A DNA stretch of 64,000 nucleotides from Deltaproteobacteria bacterium. GTDB taxonomy: Bacteria > Myxococcota_A > UBA9160 > UBA6930. A model generated the notes under the pieces. That model made no database searches, was not told where the DNA came from, and saw only the letters and a program-made list of their open reading frames with translations. The stretch spans positions 167,020 to 231,019 of the forward strand of contig VGRF01000003.1 of the NCBI GenBank assembly GCA_016875395.1. Reading direction: 5' to 3'. The translations under genes were made by a program, and so were the position numbers. Shown here piece after piece: positions 52,364 through 61,146 of the stretch. The number at the start of each line of letters is the position of its first letter. Position 1 is the first letter of the stretch.

Positions 52364-52765
52364 ATGAAGGTCGTCCGAGTCATCGCGATCGTTCTCGTCG
52401 TCTACGTCGCCATCGTCGCGATCTTCGAGTCGCTGATCGGCTACTTGCAGCCCGCCGGCGACGGCACGCTCGTGATCACGACATTCGACGCGGACGGCGC
52501 GGCGCACGATCGCGTCGTCTCGAAGCTCGACGTCGACGGCGCGCTCTACGTCGCTGCGAATCACTGGCCGCGCGCGTGGTACTCGCGGGCGCTCGCGAAG
52601 CCCGAGGTCGAGGCGACGATCGACGGCGAGAAGCGCGCCTACTCCGCAGTCCCGGTGACGGGCGCCGAGCACGACCACGTGAACACGCAGAAGGCGCTCG
52701 GCCTCGTGTTCCGCGTGCTAACGGGTTTTCCGCCGCGGTACTTCTTGCGGCTCGATCCGCGGTAG
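52364..52765 (+). CDS. Membrane-anchored DDN-like split-barrel protein
   Basis: 133 residues. An N-terminal membrane helix (VVRVIAIVLVVYVAIVAIFESLIGYL) is followed by a split-barrel core: TLVITTFDADGAAHDRVVSKLDVDGALYVAANHWPRAWYSRAL. A relative of the DDN family, similar in layout to 5818-6270. GAGGAG upstream. Cofactor unproven. Confidence 0.68.
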   Translation: MKVVRVIAIVLVVYVAIVAIFESLIGYLQPAGDGTLVITTFDADGAAHDRVVSKLDVDGALYVAANHWPRAWYSRALAKPEVEATIDGEKRAYSAVPVTGAEHDHVNTQKALGLVFRVLTGFPPRYFLRLDPR

Positions 52766-52786
52766 GCGCGGGCGCCGTCGACCCTA

Positions 52787-54436
52787 TCAGTGATCCATCC
52801 CCGTGGACGTGGCCGCGCTAGCGCCGCCGCCGAGATTCTTCAGATCGAGCGCGCGGCTCTTGAAGAGCCACACGAACGGCAGCAGCGCGCCCACGACGAA
52901 GATCACGAAGAAGTAGGAATCGCGGAACGCGAGCACGGTGGCTTCGCGCTCTAGCAAGCTGCTCATCAGCTTGTACGCGCCATCGAGCGCTGCCGCGGGA
53001 TCGAGGCCGCGCGCTGCGAGACCGGCCTGCAGCGCCTGCACGCGCTGCCAAGTCACGGGATTCAGCGCGCTCACGTTTTCGGCGAGGTGCGCGAAGTGCA
53101 CGTCGGCGCGGTGATCGAGCAGCGTCGCGAGGATCGCGATGCCGATCGACCCGCCGGTTTGCCGGAAGAGGTTGTAGAGCGCGGCGCCTTGCATCACGTC
53201 GGCGGGCGGCAAGTAACGCATCGCCACGAGCGAGAGCGGCGCGAACAACAAGCCGAGCCCGATGCCGCGCCCGATCTGCGGCCACCACAGATCGAAGCCG
53301 TTCGACTGCGCGTCCCACTGGCTCATGCCCCACAGCGAGGGCAAGAACACGAACATTCCCGCAGCGATCATCGGGAATGGGCCCGTGCGCATCACGGCCC
53401 GACCGGCGAACGGCATGAGGATCGCGGTGGTGATCGTCGAGGGCAGCACGTTGATGCCGCTCTTCCAAGAGGTCCAGCCGAGGATGCCCTGCGTGAAGAT
53501 CGGGAACAGGAAGATGCTGCCGTAGAGCGCGACGCCGAACGCCGCTCCGTAGATGCAGCCGAGCAGCAGCGGCTTGTTGCGAAGTACGCGCAAGTCGACC
53601 ACCGGATGCAGCGTGCGCAGCTCGTGCGCGACGAACCAGATCAGGGAGATACACGCGATGGCCGCCGTGGCGCAGATCGTGTTGTCCGCGAACCAGTCGA
53701 AGTGATTGCCGCGCTCGATCGTGTACTGGAGCGTGCCGATGCCGACGATCAAGAGCGCGATGCCGAGCCAGTCGATGTCGCTTTGCTTGCGCGCGTGCTT
53801 GTACGTCGGGAGATAGTTGTAGATGAGGAACGCGGCGAGCAGGCCGAGGGGAATGTTCACCCAGAAGATCCACGGCCAAGAAAAGTTGTCCGTGAGCCAG
53901 CCGCCGAGCGTCGGGCCGAGGCTCGGTCCCAGCGTCGCGCCGACGCCGAAGATCGCTTGACCCGTGCCCTGTCGCTGCGGCGGGAAGATCTCGACCATCA
54001 GCGCCTGCCCCGACGAGAGCAGCGCGCCGCCGCCGATGCCTTGCAGCGTGCGGAAGAGCACGAGCTGCCAAAGCGTCGAGGCGAGGCCGCAAGCCGCGGA
54101 CGCGGCGGTGAACAACAAGATCGAGAACGTGAGATAGCGGCGGCGCCCGAAGCGCGACGCGAACCAGCTCGTCATCGGAATGATCGTGACGTTGGCGATG
54201 ATGTACGACGTCACGATCCAGCTCGCTTCGTCCACCGTCGCGCCGAGGTTCGACATCATGTCGGGCAGCGCGACGTTCACGATGCTCGTGTCGATCAGCT
54301 CGAGCAGCACGGCGAGCATCACGCCCACGAGCAGTGCGATCGCGGCGGGGCTGAGCCTCCCCTCCCGCGCCGCGGCGAGCGCCGCATCGCCGCGCGAGCG
54401 CGCGGCGTCCTGAGAGCTCGCGACGCCGTTCGCCAT
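52787..54436 (-). CDS. DHA2-type (EmrB/QacA) multidrug efflux MFS transporter
   Basis: 549 residues with 14 predicted membrane helices. Motifs: LELIDTSIVNVALPDM (DHA2 motif D1), WIVTSYIIANVTIIPMTSW, RTLQGIGGGALLSSGQAL and GATLGPSLGPTLGGWL (motif C antiporter). It works with the HlyD protein upstream. The start at 54436 has no strong ribosome site; a TTGTTATTG copy spans the intercistronic gap. Confidence 0.92.
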   Translation of the reverse strand: MANGVASSQDAARSRGDAALAAAREGRLSPAAIALLVGVMLAVLLELIDTSIVNVALPDMMSNLGATVDEASWIVTSYIIANVTIIPMTSWFASRFGRRRYLTFSILLFTAASAACGLASTLWQLVLFRTLQGIGGGALLSSGQALMVEIFPPQRQGTGQAIFGVGATLGPSLGPTLGGWLTDNFSWPWIFWVNIPLGLLAAFLIYNYLPTYKHARKQSDIDWLGIALLIVGIGTLQYTIERGNHFDWFADNTICATAAIACISLIWFVAHELRTLHPVVDLRVLRNKPLLLGCIYGAAFGVALYGSIFLFPIFTQGILGWTSWKSGINVLPSTITTAILMPFAGRAVMRTGPFPMIAAGMFVFLPSLWGMSQWDAQSNGFDLWWPQIGRGIGLGLLFAPLSLVAMRYLPPADVMQGAALYNLFRQTGGSIGIAILATLLDHRADVHFAHLAENVSALNPVTWQRVQALQAGLAARGLDPAAALDGAYKLMSSLLEREATVLAFRDSYFFVIFVVGALLPFVWLFKSRALDLKNLGGGASAATSTGMDH

Positions 54437-54444
54437 TGCGGTTG

Positions 54445-55497
54445 TTATTGCGGCCGCACGCGTGCGACGACCGAGAGCCCGACGGGCAGCGCGGTGGGGT
54501 CTTCGCCCGCAGCGCTTTCTCCGCTCACCGCGTCGAGCGCGATCTTCACGGGCACGCGCTGCACCACCTTCGTGAAGTTGCCCGTCGCGTTGTCGGGCGG
54601 GAGCAGCGCGTACTTCGCGCCCGTCGCGGGCGAGATCGACTCGATGTGGCCGCGCCAAGCGCGGTCCGGGAACGCGTCGACCGCGATCTCGACGGGATCG
54701 CCCGGCTTCATCGCGCCGATCTGGGTCTCCTTGAAATTGGCGACGACCCAGTTGCCGCTCGTCGCCACGATCGTGAGCAGCGGCTGACCCGGCTGCACGG
54801 TCGCGCCGAGCTCGGCGCTCTTCTTGCCCACGCGCCCGCCGAAGGGCGCGCGAATCGTCGTATACGAAAGCGCGAGCTCTGCCTCGCGCAGCGCTGCCTC
54901 GGCCTGCTTCACCGGCGCGCTGCTGCCGAGCATCGCGCGCTCCGCATCCTCGCGGCGCTGGGCGGCGCGCAGCTCGGCAACCGCGGCGTCGCGCGTCGCG
55001 ACCGCGGCATCGAGCGCGTGCGCACTCGCTGCACCGCGCGCCGCGAGCTCGCGCGCGCGCACCAGCTCCTGCTCGCCGTGCTGGAGGCGCGCCTGCGCGC
55101 CGCGCACCTGCGCCGCGGCGGCCTCGGATGCCGCACCCGTGTGCGCGATCGAGTTGCGCGCCAGCTCGAGGTTCGCCTGGGCGAGCGCGACGCGCGCTTC
55201 GTGATCGGCGGGGTCGATGCGCACGAGCACGTCGCCCGCGCTCACGAGCTGGTTTTCCCCCACGAGCACCTCGACGACTTGCCCCGGGACACGCGGCGAG
55301 ACGTACACGAGGTGGCCCTCGACGAACGCGTCGTCGGTCGACTCGGTGCCCCAGATCGCGCGCAGCTCGTGCAGGCCGTAGTAACCGGCGCCCGCGAGCG
55401 CGGCGAGCACGACCCCGATGCGCGCAATGCGCGCTGCGCTCCAGCGCACGGCCGCCTCCTTCACTTCGCTCTCGGTGCCCACCACTTCCGCTGCCAT
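54445..55497 (-). CDS. HlyD/EmrA-family periplasmic adaptor
   Basis: 350 residues. One N-terminal membrane helix (IGVVLAALAGAGYYGLHEL), lipoyl-like halves (VYVSPRVPGQVVEVLVGENQLVSAGDVLVRID and TTIRAPFGGRVGKKSAELGATVQPGQPLLTI) and a coiled-coil hairpin between them (about 115-215). Joins the DHA2 pump to an outer membrane channel. The TAA stop is inside the TTGTTATTG motif at 54442. Start overlaps the TetR stop by 1 base. Confidence 0.92.
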   Translation of the reverse strand: MAAEVVGTESEVKEAAVRWSAARIARIGVVLAALAGAGYYGLHELRAIWGTESTDDAFVEGHLVYVSPRVPGQVVEVLVGENQLVSAGDVLVRIDPADHEARVALAQANLELARNSIAHTGAASEAAAAQVRGAQARLQHGEQELVRARELAARGAASAHALDAAVATRDAAVAELRAAQRREDAERAMLGSSAPVKQAEAALREAELALSYTTIRAPFGGRVGKKSAELGATVQPGQPLLTIVATSGNWVVANFKETQIGAMKPGDPVEIAVDAFPDRAWRGHIESISPATGAKYALLPPDNATGNFTKVVQRVPVKIALDAVSGESAAGEDPTALPVGLSVVARVRPQ

Positions 55498-56183
55498 CAG
55501 CGCATCCTCCGCAGAGCGCGCCGCCGTTTCGCGGCCTTGCCCGCTCGCTCGTCGCGGCGCATGCCGCGCAAGAAGATCGTCACGAACGCCTCTGCCACTT
55601 CGGAGTTCGTCTGCGGGTACTCGGTGTGTTGCCCGAAGATCTCCCGCACGATCAGGTGATCGACGACCATGCCCACGAACGCGCGCGCGGCGAGCACGGG
55701 ATCGACGTCGCGAAACGCGCCGCTCTTCGCGCGCTGCTCGATGTAGTTCGCGAGAAACGCGCGCAGCGGGCGCACGCGCTTCTCCTGAAACGGCCGCGCG
55801 AGCTGGTGACCCTCGAGCGCGGAGAAGAGCATCAGGCGCAGGAACGTCGGATCGCGCTCGACCATCTCGAGAAGCGCGTGCGCGAGGCCGCCGAACACCG
55901 CGATGTCGTCGCCCGCGCGCGCAGATTCCTCGAAGCGCGAGAAGAGATCTTCGGAAGCGAGGCGCTCCTCGAGGATCGCCGTGTAGATCGCCTCCTTGCT
56001 CGGGAAGTAGCGGTAGAGCGCGGCCTCGGTGATGCCGATCTCGCGCGCGATGTCGCGCGTGGTCGCGCCGACGAAGCCGTGCGTCGAGAACACGCGCGCC
56101 GCGATGGCGAGGATGTCGGCGCGCCGCACGTCGGCGGGCATGCGGGCGGGACGCGGCGGCGCGCGCTTGCGACGGGGAGGCAT
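55497..56183 (-). CDS. TetR/AcrR family transcriptional regulator
   Basis: 228 residues. Arg/Pro-rich N-terminus, then the TetR HTH: RADILAIAARVFSTHGFVGATTRDIAREIGITEAALYRYFPSKEAIYTAILEE. The ligand-binding C-terminal domain would sense an exported compound. It is first in the efflux operon and probably represses it via the 56191-56208 operator. Confidence 0.92.
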   Translation of the reverse strand: MPPRRKRAPPRPARMPADVRRADILAIAARVFSTHGFVGATTRDIAREIGITEAALYRYFPSKEAIYTAILEERLASEDLFSRFEESARAGDDIAVFGGLAHALLEMVERDPTFLRLMLFSALEGHQLARPFQEKRVRPLRAFLANYIEQRAKSGAFRDVDPVLAARAFVGMVVDHLIVREIFGQHTEYPQTNSEVAEAFVTIFLRGMRRDERAGKAAKRRRALRRMR

Positions 56184-56190
56184 GAGGCCA

Positions 56191-56208
56191 AGTTAGCGAG
56201 CGTTAACT
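56191..56208. promoter_or_regulatory. TetR operator (AGTTAGCG-AG-CGTTAACT)
   Basis: Inverted repeat of two 8-base half-sites with a 2-base spacer and one mismatch, 8 bases upstream of the TetR start codon. The position suggests autoregulation of the efflux operon. Confidence 0.6.
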
Positions 56209-56369
56209 AACGGCTGCATCCGGCCCGAAACGGGACTTGCGACTCCGGCCGCGGACGGTGTTCGCCGCGTTTCACGCGCGCGCACCAGAGCGAAGCAAGC
56301 GAGACCCGGCATAGACTCGGCGCTTCCACTTCGCGGGCGCTCGTGCGCGCGCACGAAGGAGCGCCCGCG

Positions 56370-57650
56370 ATGACCGTCGCCACCGCGTCCGAAGCGCCGC
56401 GCACGCTGCAGCGCACGCTCCTGATCGCGCTCTGCTTCGCGGCGGTGTTCATCTGTTACGTCGATCGCGTGAACATCTCGCTCGCGATCGGCGCGATGGC
56501 GCAGGAGTTCGGCTGGGACAAGACGACGAGCGGCTGGGTGATGTCGTCGTTCTTCATCGGATACTTGCTCACGCAAGTGCCCGGCGGCTGGCTTGCTGGG
56601 AAGTTCGGCGGCAAGTGGGTGCTCGCGGGCGGCGTGCTGCTCTGGTCGCTGTTCACCGCGCTCACACCGCCCGCGGCGTTCGCCGGCTTCAGCGTTCTGA
56701 TCGCGGCGCGCATCGTGATGGGCATGGGCGAAGGCGTGACGTTCCCCGCGATCTACGCGCTCTTCTCGCGCTGGGTGCCGGCGGCGCGGCGTTCGCGCGC
56801 GGTGGGCCTCGTGTTCAGCGCGATTCCGCTCGGCACGGTGTTCACGCAGATCTCGACGCCCATACTCGTGACGGCGCATGGGTGGCCATGGGCTTTCTAT
56901 GCGTTCTCGACGCTCGGGCTCTTGTGGTGGGCGTTCTGGCATCCGCTCACCGCCTCGGGGCCCGAGCTGCACCCGCGCGTGAGCGAGGCGGAGCTGCGCG
57001 AGATGCGCGCGGAGGCGGGCGGGACGGCCGCCCCTGCGGCGCCGCCGATGGGGAAGCTGCTGAGCAGCACCGCGGTGTGGGCGATCGTGGTCGGCCACTT
57101 CTGTAACAACTGGGGCGGCTACGTGATGCTCTCGTGGTCGCCGACGTACTTCCATGAGCGGCTCGGCGTCGATCTTCACGATGTCGGCTACTACGTGATG
57201 CTGCCGTCGCTCGTGTCGTTCGTGTGCCTCAATCTCGCGGGCCAGCTCGGCGACCGCATGATCGCGAGCGGGATGACGACGCAGCGCGTGCGCAAGCTGA
57301 TGCAAGGCGTCGGCTTCGGCGGCTCCGCGGTCACGCTGCTCACGCTCACCGTGGTCGAGAGCGCGCCGGTCGCGGTCGTCGTGATGTGCCTCAGCAGCGT
57401 GCTCGGCGGCGCCGCGAGCGCGGGCTTCGGCAGCAACCACCTCGACATCGCGCCGCGCCACGCCGGCGCACTCATGGGTCTCAGCAACACCGCGGGCACG
57501 ATCCCCGGCGTCGTCGGCGTCGTGCTGAGCGGCTGGATCGTGGACGTGACCGGCTCGTGGTCGATGGTCTTCTACGTCGCCGCCGCGGTGAAGGTCTTCG
57601 GCCTCGTGTTCTTCCTCGCGTTCGCGAAGGGCGAGAAGATCTTCGACTAG
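56370..57650 (+). CDS. MFS transporter (ACS/anion-cation symporter-like)
   Basis: 426 residues with about 12 membrane helices. VDRVNISLAIGAMAQEFGWDKTTSGWVMSSFFIGYLLTQVPGGWLAGKFGGK is the classic first motif of the ACS (phthalate/glucarate/tartrate permease) group. GAAGGAG precedes ATG 56370; an upstream GTG at 56343 is possible. It lies 14 bases before the P450 gene, so it may import the P450's substrate. Confidence 0.88.
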   Translation: MTVATASEAPRTLQRTLLIALCFAAVFICYVDRVNISLAIGAMAQEFGWDKTTSGWVMSSFFIGYLLTQVPGGWLAGKFGGKWVLAGGVLLWSLFTALTPPAAFAGFSVLIAARIVMGMGEGVTFPAIYALFSRWVPAARRSRAVGLVFSAIPLGTVFTQISTPILVTAHGWPWAFYAFSTLGLLWWAFWHPLTASGPELHPRVSEAELREMRAEAGGTAAPAAPPMGKLLSSTAVWAIVVGHFCNNWGGYVMLSWSPTYFHERLGVDLHDVGYYVMLPSLVSFVCLNLAGQLGDRMIASGMTTQRVRKLMQGVGFGGSAVTLLTLTVVESAPVAVVVMCLSSVLGGAASAGFGSNHLDIAPRHAGALMGLSNTAGTIPGVVGVVLSGWIVDVTGSWSMVFYVAAAVKVFGLVFFLAFAKGEKIFD

Positions 57651-57664
57651 AGAGGAACGCGCCG

Positions 57665-58903
57665 ATGCTCTCCGCCGCCTCCGTAACGACTGCCGACCTG
57701 ATGGATCCCGACGCATTCGTCTCGCGCGGCTATCCGCACGAGGCGTGGGCGGCGCTTCGGCGCGAGCAGCCCGTGAAGTGGTTCGCGTTCGAGGGCAGCG
57801 AGCGGCCGGGTTTCTGGGCGATCACGAAGCGCGCCGACATCGTGGCGATCTCGAAGGAGCCCGAGCGCTTCCTGATCGCGCCGCGCACTGCGATCTTCGC
57901 GGAGAGCGTGCCGTCGAGTGAGCGCACGATTCAGTCGCGGCATCTGCTCACGATGGATCCGCCGGACCACGCGGCGTACCGCAAGCTCGCGAGCGCGTGG
58001 TTCACGCCGCGTGCGATCGAGGCGCGCCGGCCGGGCATCGCGAAGCTCGCGAACGAGCTGCTGGATGCGCTGCCGCGCGTCGGCGAGTTCGACTTCGTCG
58101 GCGACTTCGCAGCGCCGCTCACGTTGTCCGTGCTCGCCGACATGCTCGGCGTGCCGCGCGAGGACTGGCCGCGGCTGTTCGACTGGACGAACCGGCTGAT
58201 CGGCTCGACCGACCCCGAGTTCCAGGGCGGCGACGCGCGGCTCTCCGACGAGCGCGCGATCCGCGAGCTGTTCGCCTACTTCAGCGAGCTCGCCAAGGAG
58301 CGCGCGAAGCACCCGGGCACGGACCTCGCGAGCGTGCTCGTGGCCGCGCGCATCGAGGGCGCGCCGCTACCCGGGAACGACCTGCTCTCGTACTTCCAGC
58401 TGCTCGTCGCCGCGGGCAACGAGACGACGCGCAACGCGGCGAGCGGCGGCCTCGTCGCGCTGATCGAGAACCCGCGCGAGCTCGCGAAGCTGCGCGCGAA
58501 CCCGCAGCTCGTGAACGCCGCGGTGGAGGAGATCGTGCGCTGGACGACCCCGGTGCTGCAGTTCTGCCGCACGCCCGTCGCCGACTTCGAGCTGCGCGGC
58601 CAGAAGATCCGCGCGGGCGAGTCGATGTGCCTGTTCTACGCGAGCGCGAATCGCGACGAGGACGTATTCGATGCGCCGCACGAGTTCCGCGTCGACCGCG
58701 ACCCGAACCCGCACCTCGGCTTCGGCATTGGCGAGCACTTCTGCCTCGGCGCGAGCCTCGCGCGCCTCGAGCTGCGCGTGATCTTCGCCGAGGTGGCGCG
58801 CCGCTTCGCGCAGCTGGAGCTCGCGGCGCCGCCCGCGCGCATGCGCAGCAGCTTCATCGGCGGCGTGAAGCGCCTGCGCGTGGCCTACCGCCTGGCGGGC
58901 TGA
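57665..58903 (+). CDS. Cytochrome P450
   Basis: 412 residues. I-helix oxygen motif AAGNETTRN (AGNETT 250-255), ExxR at Glu289-Arg292 and heme loop FGIGEHFCLGASLARLE with Cys360 as axial ligand. The HLLTMDPPDHAAYRKLASAWFTPRAIEA segment is typical of bacterial class I P450s acting on terpenoids or steroids (CYP125/142-like in style). No ferredoxin or reductase gene nearby. It shares an operon with the ACS-type permease. Confidence 0.93.
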   Translation: MLSAASVTTADLMDPDAFVSRGYPHEAWAALRREQPVKWFAFEGSERPGFWAITKRADIVAISKEPERFLIAPRTAIFAESVPSSERTIQSRHLLTMDPPDHAAYRKLASAWFTPRAIEARRPGIAKLANELLDALPRVGEFDFVGDFAAPLTLSVLADMLGVPREDWPRLFDWTNRLIGSTDPEFQGGDARLSDERAIRELFAYFSELAKERAKHPGTDLASVLVAARIEGAPLPGNDLLSYFQLLVAAGNETTRNAASGGLVALIENPRELAKLRANPQLVNAAVEEIVRWTTPVLQFCRTPVADFELRGQKIRAGESMCLFYASANRDEDVFDAPHEFRVDRDPNPHLGFGIGEHFCLGASLARLELRVIFAEVARRFAQLELAAPPARMRSSFIGGVKRLRVAYRLAG

Positions 58904-58963
58904 GGCGGTCGTTTCGGCCGGGCCAAAATGACCGCCGATCAAATTGGCCCGGCCGGAATGATC
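58904..58963. repeat. Tandem GGCC-centred palindromes
   Basis: Two overlapping inverted repeats follow the P450 stop. 58904-58936 pairs 16 positions with one mismatch and one wobble. 58937-58963 pairs around a C at 58950. An alternative 11-bp perfect stem uses 58916-58926 and 58944-58954. The cores resemble the 48360-48392 palindrome. Confidence 0.5.
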
Positions 58964-58979
58964 GGCCGCCGCGATGCGA

Positions 58980-58985
58980 TACGTT
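58980..58985 (+). promoter_or_regulatory. Putative -10 element (TACGTT)
   Basis: GATACGTTGCGC upstream of ATG 59008 (22 bases); the same GATACGGTGCGC occurs before the second DUF3604 gene, suggesting paralogous promoters. Confidence 0.4.
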
Positions 58986-59007
58986 GCGCTCCTCTACCGA
59001 GGCGCCC

Positions 59008-60960
59008 ATGCACAGCGCTCGACTCGCGCAGTCCCTCATCACTCTCGCGCTGCTCGCGCTCGCAGCGCCCGCGCTCGCGGCGGAGCCCGCGTTCACGCGC
59101 AGCGAGGAGCGTGCGGACTGCGCGGCGAGCGATCCGCTGCGCCGGCCGTTCTTCGGCGACACGCACGTGCACACGGGCTTCTCGCTCGACGCGAACCTCG
59201 GCGGCACGCGCAACACGCCGCGCGACGCGTATCGCTTCGCGCGCGGCGAAGAGGTCGGGCTGCAGCCGTACGATGCGAATGGGAACGCGCTGCGCCGCGC
59301 GCGCATCGACCGCCCGCTCGACTGGACCGTCGTGTCGGATCACGCCGAGACGCTCGCAGAAGTGCGCATCTGCACGGACGAGAGCGCGCCCGGCCACGAC
59401 TCCGACGCCTGCTGGATCTACAACAATCCGAACGTGCGCCCGTTCGCGGCCGGGATCTTCCTGGTTCGCCTCGTACCCGGCCGCGAGCGCTTTCACGACA
59501 TGTGCGGCGCGGGCGACACCCGTTGCATCGAGCAGGCGGGCGTGGTGTGGCGCGAGATTCAGGCCGCCGCGGACGAGGCCTACGACCGCAGCCCCGCGTG
59601 CAAGTTCTCGAGCTTCGTCGGCTATGAGTGGACGGGAACGATCGGCGCGGGCGGCAATCTCCACCACAACGTGGTGTTCCGGAACGACAAGGTGCCGGCG
59701 CTCCCGATCAGCTTCATCGAGACGAGCTCCCCGATGCGGCTCTGGCAGGAGCTGCAGAAGCAGTGCGTCGAAGGCAAGCCCGGCTGCGACGCGGTGACGA
59801 TTCCGCACAACTCGAACCTCTCGGGCCCCGGTTACATGTTCGAGTCGGCGCGCATCACGGGCCCCGAAGGCGTGGGTACCGCGATCGATCTCGAAGAGGC
59901 GCGCTGGCGCCAGCGCTGGACGCCGCTGATCGAGATCGCGCAGCACAAGGGCGACAGCGAGTGCTTGTTAGGGGGCGACACGACCGACGAGGCGTGCGGC
60001 TTCGAGAAGCTCTCGTACAACTCCTTCTCCGGCGCGTCGCGCTTCCGCGGGCTCGACATGACCAGCGACCTCACGCCCACGCAGAAGTCGACGGTGCGCC
60101 GCGCGCTGAAGAAGGGCCTCGCCGAGCACGGCAAGCTCGGCGTGAATCCGATGAAGTACGGGATCATCGGCAGCACCGACACGCACCTCGGCACGCCCGG
60201 CATGACGGACGAAGCGTCGAGCAAAGGCCACGGCGGCGCGGGGCGCATGGGCGAAGTCGCAGGCTTTCCCGACGACCCCGAGTTCAATCCCGGCGGCCTC
60301 GCCGTGCTGTGGGCCGAGGAGAACTCGCGCGACTCGCTGTTCGCGGCGATGCAGCGGCGCGAGGCCTACGGCACGAGCGGCACGCGGCCGGTGGTGCGCT
60401 TCTTCGGCGGCTGGGGTTACGGCGCGGAGATGTGCAGCGATCCGGAGCTCGTCGTGAAGGGTTATCAGGGCGGCGTGCCGATGGGCGGCGATCTTCCCGC
60501 GAAGCCGCGGGGCGCGAAGGCGCCGACGTTCGTGGTGAGCGCGCTGCAAGACCCCGGTACGGCGCAGAAGGCAGGCACACCGCTGCAGCGCGTGCAGATC
60601 GTGAAGGGCTGGGTGGACCGCAAGGGCGAAGTGCACGAGCGCGTGATGGACGTCGCGGGCGGCGACAACGGCGCCAGCGTCGACCTAACAACCTGCCAGC
60701 CGCGCGGCGAGGGGGCGAAGCAGTTGTGCAGCGTGTGGAGCGACCCGAGCTTCGACGCGAAGCAGCGCGCGTTCTACTACGCGCGCGTGCTCGAGAACCC
60801 GACCTGCCGCTGGAGCCAGCACGTGTGCAACGCCAACGCGGTGAACTGCGCGGACCCGAAGAGCGTGCCGCCGGGCCTCGCCGCCTGCTGCGACGGCTCG
60901 CTGCAGCCGACCGTGCAGGAGCGCGCGTGGACGAGCCCGATCTGGTTCTCCCCGCGCTGA
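59008..60960 (+). CDS. Exported DUF3604 (PHP-like) protein, copy 1
   Basis: 650 residues. Signal peptide (LALLALAAPALA). The PHP-like metal site shows RRPFFGDTHVHT (His53, His55), VVSDHAETL and GSTDTHLG. The C-terminal half has GGLAVLWAEENSRDSLFAAMQRREAYGTSGTRPVVRFFGGWGYGAEMC. DUF3604 proteins are thought to be metallohydrolases of unknown substrate. Cys residues are frequent, possibly disulfide-bonded. A tandem copy follows. Confidence 0.87.
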   Translation: MHSARLAQSLITLALLALAAPALAAEPAFTRSEERADCAASDPLRRPFFGDTHVHTGFSLDANLGGTRNTPRDAYRFARGEEVGLQPYDANGNALRRARIDRPLDWTVVSDHAETLAEVRICTDESAPGHDSDACWIYNNPNVRPFAAGIFLVRLVPGRERFHDMCGAGDTRCIEQAGVVWREIQAAADEAYDRSPACKFSSFVGYEWTGTIGAGGNLHHNVVFRNDKVPALPISFIETSSPMRLWQELQKQCVEGKPGCDAVTIPHNSNLSGPGYMFESARITGPEGVGTAIDLEEARWRQRWTPLIEIAQHKGDSECLLGGDTTDEACGFEKLSYNSFSGASRFRGLDMTSDLTPTQKSTVRRALKKGLAEHGKLGVNPMKYGIIGSTDTHLGTPGMTDEASSKGHGGAGRMGEVAGFPDDPEFNPGGLAVLWAEENSRDSLFAAMQRREAYGTSGTRPVVRFFGGWGYGAEMCSDPELVVKGYQGGVPMGGDLPAKPRGAKAPTFVVSALQDPGTAQKAGTPLQRVQIVKGWVDRKGEVHERVMDVAGGDNGASVDLTTCQPRGEGAKQLCSVWSDPSFDAKQRAFYYARVLENPTCRWSQHVCNANAVNCADPKSVPPGLAACCDGSLQPTVQERAWTSPIWFSPR

Positions 60961-61117
60961 GGGCCGCGGCATCCCGGCTGGCTGCGTCGCGGCCGGCTCG
61001 ACGGATGACGCGATACGCCTTCGCCGGCCGCTCCTTGCCATCCGGGCGCCGCGACCCTCAGCGCACGTGGCGCACTTTGAGTCGGTTCTGGGCGCGCCGC
61101 GGTGTGTGCGCTCGCGA

Positions 61118-61123
61118 TACGGT
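61118..61123 (+). promoter_or_regulatory. Putative -10 element (TACGGT)
   Basis: GATACGGTGCGC 23 bases upstream of ATG 61147, near-identical to the element before copy 1. Confidence 0.4.
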
Positions 61124-61146
61124 GCGCCTCCTCGGAGGCCACCGCG

